DNA of 7,625 nt from Deltaproteobacteria bacterium (GTDB taxonomy: Bacteria > Desulfobacterota > DSM-4660 > Desulfatiglandales > Desulfatiglandaceae): NCBI GenBank assembly GCA_019307645.1, contig JAFDJF010000102.1, positions 1 to 7,625 on the forward strand, in the 5' to 3' direction. Both the position numbers and the translations under genes were made by a program. Of this stretch, positions 5,210 through 7,625 are shown one piece after another. Below the pieces are notes generated by a model. The model was not told the DNA's origin. It did not search any database and saw nothing but the letters and a program-made list of their open reading frames with translations. Each line of letters opens with the position of its first letter. The first letter of the stretch is position 1.

Positions 5210-6529
5210 CTATGTTGTTTCTCTATGTTCCAGGGCTGCAACAAGCCCTGTCTCAGTGTTCAATTCGGGGGTGTCAGTTACTTTTTCAACAAGTATATTC
5301 AATATGTTACCAACTTCAGGGCCTGGGGAAATTCTGAGAATTTCCATTACTTTGTGACCGTCTATGGCCAGGTCACTGGATTTAGTTACCATCTGGTTGT
5401 TGGTCAGGTTCTCGACTCTCTCTCTTAGTTCAGTCAAAAGATTATCCTTTTGGAGATGCAAGCCGTGTGCCAAAATATCCGCCTGGCGCAAGTCTAAGAG
5501 ATCCATGATCTGATCTTGTCCCACACGGCGGATCAGGCGCCTCACGGCCCCGTCACTCCATCCGGAATGATAGTCGATCATGTGGTATCTGATTAGGTTC
5601 GTTACTTTTTTGATTATGTCCCTGCTGAATCTGAGTCGACCCATAATTTCTTCACTCAGACCGGCGCTTGCCTCTGCGTGACCGAAAAACCGCCACCGGT
5701 CTCCGATTTTTTCCCTTACGCGGGGTTTGGCGATATCATGAAAGAGTGCTGTGAGTCTCAAGACGGGAACAGGGTCCACCCTGTCTATTGTTTCCATAAT
5801 ATGCCTGAAGATGGTGTATTGGTGAAGAGGATTCTGACGTTTTAGATACCCTTCAAGGAGTTCCGGTAAAAAATATTTGAGAAGGCCGGTTTTGCGCATT
5901 ATCTTAAAACCCATGGAAGGCCGTGGGCTCATCAGGATTTTCATCAATTCGTCCCTTGTTCGCTCAGGCGACACGTTGCTGAGCAGGGGGGCCATGTGGG
6001 TAATGGCGGTCTGGGTCCCTGTGTCGATTCCAAATCTGAGCTCGGCAGCGAACCTAACTGCACGCAATACACGAAGGGGGTCTTCCCTAAACCGGGTTTC
6101 CGGAACGCCTGTTGCCTTGATCAGCTTCCGGGCCATGTCCTTCCTGCCACCATAAGGATCCAGGATCTCATCTTTTTCTGTATCGTAGGCCATGGCATTG
6201 ATTGTAAAGTCACGGCGTGCCAGATCATCTTTGATATGGTTTTTTGGTCCCCTGAAAGCAGTCACTTCAAAGTGAATCCCTGAATCTACAAGCGTGACAG
6301 TCCCCTGTTTGAGGGTGAAAAGCCTTATGTCCCGGAATAGCGCCTCTATGTCTTGCGGCTGTGAAGATGTGGCCACATCCCAGTCTGTAAGCGGGCGGGA
6401 CAGACAGACGTCTCTTACTGCACCGCCAACGATATAGGCCTGGTGGCCGGCATTTTTCAGCCTGTTGAGGATGAATGTAACAAATCTGGGGATAAGGGGT
6501 TTGGGCAAATAATCGCTACGATTTGGCAT
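5210..6529 (-). CDS. Class II tRNA nucleotidyltransferase with HD domain, probably CC-adding
   Basis: A 439-residue enzyme that rebuilds the 3' CCA end of tRNA from CTP/ATP in the cytoplasm. The polymerase-beta-like head contains GGAVRD (35-40), the metal-binding D49 and D51 in DWDVATS, RRDFTINAM (105-113) and the nucleotide-template motif EDPLRVLRAVRF (about 149-160). A helical neck follows, then an HD domain with H243, H264-D265 (FHDIAKP), H284 and H316, which suggests phosphohydrolase activity. Between EVTAFR and DDLARRDF there are only about seven residues, where CCA-adding enzymes such as those of E. coli and Bacillus have about 20. That flexible-loop loss is the known mark of CC-adding enzymes, so a separate A-adding enzyme is expected elsewhere; poly(A) polymerase is a further alternative. 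ATG at 6527-6529 is preferred to the in-frame TTG at 6545-6547. The 14-base overlap with ccsB suggests translational coupling. Confidence 0.9.
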   Translation of the reverse strand: MPNRSDYLPKPLIPRFVTFILNRLKNAGHQAYIVGGAVRDVCLSRPLTDWDVATSSQPQDIEALFRDIRLFTLKQGTVTLVDSGIHFEVTAFRGPKNHIKDDLARRDFTINAMAYDTEKDEILDPYGGRKDMARKLIKATGVPETRFREDPLRVLRAVRFAAELRFGIDTGTQTAITHMAPLLSNVSPERTRDELMKILMSPRPSMGFKIMRKTGLLKYFLPELLEGYLKRQNPLHQYTIFRHIMETIDRVDPVPVLRLTALFHDIAKPRVREKIGDRWRFFGHAEASAGLSEEIMGRLRFSRDIIKKVTNLIRYHMIDYHSGWSDGAVRRLIRRVGQDQIMDLLDLRQADILAHGLHLQKDNLLTELRERVENLTNNQMVTKSSDLAIDGHKVMEILRISPGPEVGNILNILVEKVTDTPELNTETGLVAALEHRETT

Positions 6530-7289
6530 AGCTGTGTAAGCCTGCAAGGTAATTTACCCCGAAATAGGTAAAAAGAACACATGTGAAACCGATGATACAG
6601 AGGATCGCGATTTTTTTCCCTTTCCAACCTCTTACGAGACGCGAATGGATTACTGAGGCATATATCAGCCAGGTGATGAGAGACCATGTCTCCTTCGGGT
6701 CCCAGCTCCAGTATGATCCCCACGCGGAGTGGGCCCAGACCGAGCCGGTTATGATGCCGAGGGTTAACATGAGGAATCCTATCACAACCATTTGATAGTT
6801 GAGATCTTCTATAATCCCGCTCCTTGGAATGAGCTGCAGGAATAAATTGGTTCTGTCTTTTGTATCAAGCCGTTTCAACAGGTACATGAAACTCAGACCA
6901 AACGAGAGTCCAAAGGCCGCGTAACCAAAAAAACAGGTGATTACATGGCTGATGAGCCAATTGCTTTTGAGCGCCGGAATCAGCGGCTGGATGCTGCTGT
7001 TGATATTCGGGGAAAAGGACGCATAGGCCATTGCCAGAAATGCCAGTGGCGCCACAAAGACCCCGAGGGTTTTGTTTTTTGTCCGCCACTCTACAATGAG
7101 ATAGAGGAGGATGATGGTCCACGCAAAGAATATGAGTGATTCATACAGATTGGAGAGTGGGGCATGTCCAATCCCCAGCTCATAGGATCTCACCCATCTC
7201 AGTATTATGGCTGCTGTATGGCCCAAAAGGCCGAGTCCGGTTAAAACGGTGGCCAGACGCCCGAAAAAATCCCTGGCCATCACCATCAT
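6516..7289 (-). CDS. ccsB: Cytochrome c biogenesis protein CcsB (CcsA/ResC family), 5' end probably frameshifted
   Basis: An integral membrane heme handler of System II cytochrome c maturation. With ResB it exports heme and joins it to CXXCH motifs of apocytochromes on the outer face of the membrane. The 257 residues read from ATG 7287-7289 contain about seven hydrophobic segments (about 11-31, 49-67, 73-92, 114-137, 167-184, 203-217, 226-249). The family block GIGHAPLSNLYESLIFFAW lies at 39-57, and the tryptophan-rich heme motif AWGSYWSWDPKETW at 189-202. Candidate heme-related histidines are H42, H115, H187 and H215. The open frame extends upstream to 7334 and encodes FVYFGAFFLYLL, a plausible first membrane helix, but has no start there. 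The expected start is ATG 7354-7356, with its own ribosome site, in another frame. So the gene is either frameshifted, hit by a sequence error, or truncated at its N-terminus. It follows resB and overlaps the nucleotidyltransferase gene. Confidence 0.9.
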   Translation of the reverse strand: MMVMARDFFGRLATVLTGLGLLGHTAAIILRWVRSYELGIGHAPLSNLYESLIFFAWTIILLYLIVEWRTKNKTLGVFVAPLAFLAMAYASFSPNINSSIQPLIPALKSNWLISHVITCFFGYAAFGLSFGLSFMYLLKRLDTKDRTNLFLQLIPRSGIIEDLNYQMVVIGFLMLTLGIITGSVWAHSAWGSYWSWDPKETWSLITWLIYASVIHSRLVRGWKGKKIAILCIIGFTCVLFTYFGVNYLAGLHSYAKS

Positions 7290-7356
7290 GAGGAGATACA
7301 GAAAAAAAGCGCCAAAATAGACAAAGGTGATAGCTTAGGATGTCAAAGTTAAGCAT
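7290..7356 (-). other. Detached 5' end of ccsB (natural start in a different frame)
   Basis: ATG at 7354-7356 begins five bases after the resB stop and is preceded by GGAGG and AAGGA sites in the resB tail. It reads MLNFDILSY, like a CcsB N-terminus, but that frame then drifts away and stops at 7180-7182 after 58 residues. The CcsB frame is open from 7334 and reads TFVYFGAFFLYLLMMVMARD. The frames differ by one base. Dropping one base near 7328-7331 would join MLNFDILSY to TFVYFGAFF. A run of seven T on the minus strand near 7301-7307 is the other likely slip site. Confidence 0.65.
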
Positions 7357-7361
7357 GTCAA

Positions 7362-7625
7362 TTATCCTTTTCCTCCAACCCGCTTTTTGAGATCATTTGT
7401 CAGATGCATCAGTTCCCTTTCAAGTCCCACCGGGTTCCGGTTGGATGTCCCGGTAACACTGATATTAATTTCTTGACTTTCACTTGACAGGCGAACCCAG
7501 ATTCGTATGTGAGAAGTAAAAAAAGTGACAAAAAACCCTGCGATTATCAGAAAACAGCCTGCCCATACAATGTTTACTCCCGGGTCCCTGTTTACCTGCA
7601 GGCCTGTATAATGGCTGGTTTCCAG
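7362..7625 (-). CDS. resB: ResB-like cytochrome c biogenesis protein, C-terminal 87 residues (5' end outside window)
   Basis: This is the end of a ResB/Ccs1 protein, the partner of CcsB in System II cytochrome c maturation. The fragment has the family's closing block: YTGLQVNRDPGVNIVWAG, then a last membrane helix (about residues 16-37 of the fragment), then SHIRIWVRL. A soluble tail of about 40 residues ends in KKRVGGKG before the TAA at 7362-7364. The D-P-G stretch directly before the last helix is characteristic of ResB. In the family this helix is followed by a short segment, here charged, consistent with what is seen. The final codons hold the ribosome site for ccsB, whose ATG lies five bases downstream, so resB and ccsB form an operon. 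The start, the earlier helices and the large periplasmic domain lie outside the window. Confidence 0.9.
   Translation of the reverse strand: METSHYTGLQVNRDPGVNIVWAGCFLIIAGFFVTFFTSHIRIWVRLSSESQEINISVTGTSNRNPVGLERELMHLTNDLKKRVGGKG

Noticed and set aside
4896..5357. A 153-residue open frame on the plus strand across the mltD/nucleotidyltransferase gap
   Set aside because: It is antisense to the lipoprotein signal region and to the end of the nucleotidyltransferase gene, runs against a clear promoter, and has no recognisable domain.
1..7625. tRNA, rRNA, riboswitch, transposase or integrase genes
   Set aside because: No cloverleaf, conserved rRNA stretch, riboswitch core or recombinase motif was recognised on either strand.

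Overview
The window reads as a stretch of a deltaproteobacterial-type (Desulfobacterota-like, sulfate-reducing or syntrophic) chromosome of intermediate GC. This is an inference from three things: a cytochrome c maturation System II pair (ResB plus CcsB), a GlcD-like FAD subunit next to an HdrD-like CCG-type iron-sulfur subunit, and a class II tRNA nucleotidyltransferase that looks like a CC-adding enzyme. No ribosomal RNA or other taxonomic marker is present. Every recognisable gene lies on the minus strand, so transcription runs from high to low coordinates.

Layout from right to left (5' to 3' for the genes): the C-terminal end of resB (7362-7625, entering from outside the window), then ccsB (body 6516-7289, with a likely frameshift separating it from its natural ATG at 7354-7356), then a tRNA nucleotidyltransferase gene (5210-6529) overlapping the ccsB end by 14 bases. 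These three look like one operon. A 111-base gap holds a good sigma70-like promoter and a perfect palindrome ahead of an MltD-type lipoprotein murein transglycosylase with LysM repeats (3272-5098). Its stop codon lies in a long hairpin (3235-3273). A gap of about 440 bases without genes (2833-3271) follows, with a purine-rich repeat tract, a 12-base palindrome and a weak promoter/dyad. Then comes a tight two-gene operon: a FAD-linked dehydrogenase subunit (1474-2832, GTG start) and a CCG-domain iron-sulfur protein (254-1456). The left end carries a second purine-rich repeat tract in opposite orientation and a relic of a four-helix bundle (23S rRNA intervening-sequence type) protein that has lost its middle.

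Functionally, ResB/CcsB deliver and attach heme to c-type cytochromes outside the cytoplasmic membrane. The nucleotidyltransferase matures tRNA 3' ends. MltD trims peptidoglycan at the outer membrane. The FAD/Fe-S pair probably oxidises a 2-hydroxy acid such as lactate or glycolate and passes electrons to a quinone or other membrane carrier; its substrate cannot be read from sequence.

I do not see a new defence, mobile or biosynthetic system here. The points most worth checking are the ccsB frameshift, the short loop that predicts CC-adding activity, the internally deleted four-helix bundle relic, and the pair of oppositely oriented purine-rich tracts that bracket the FAD/Fe-S operon.
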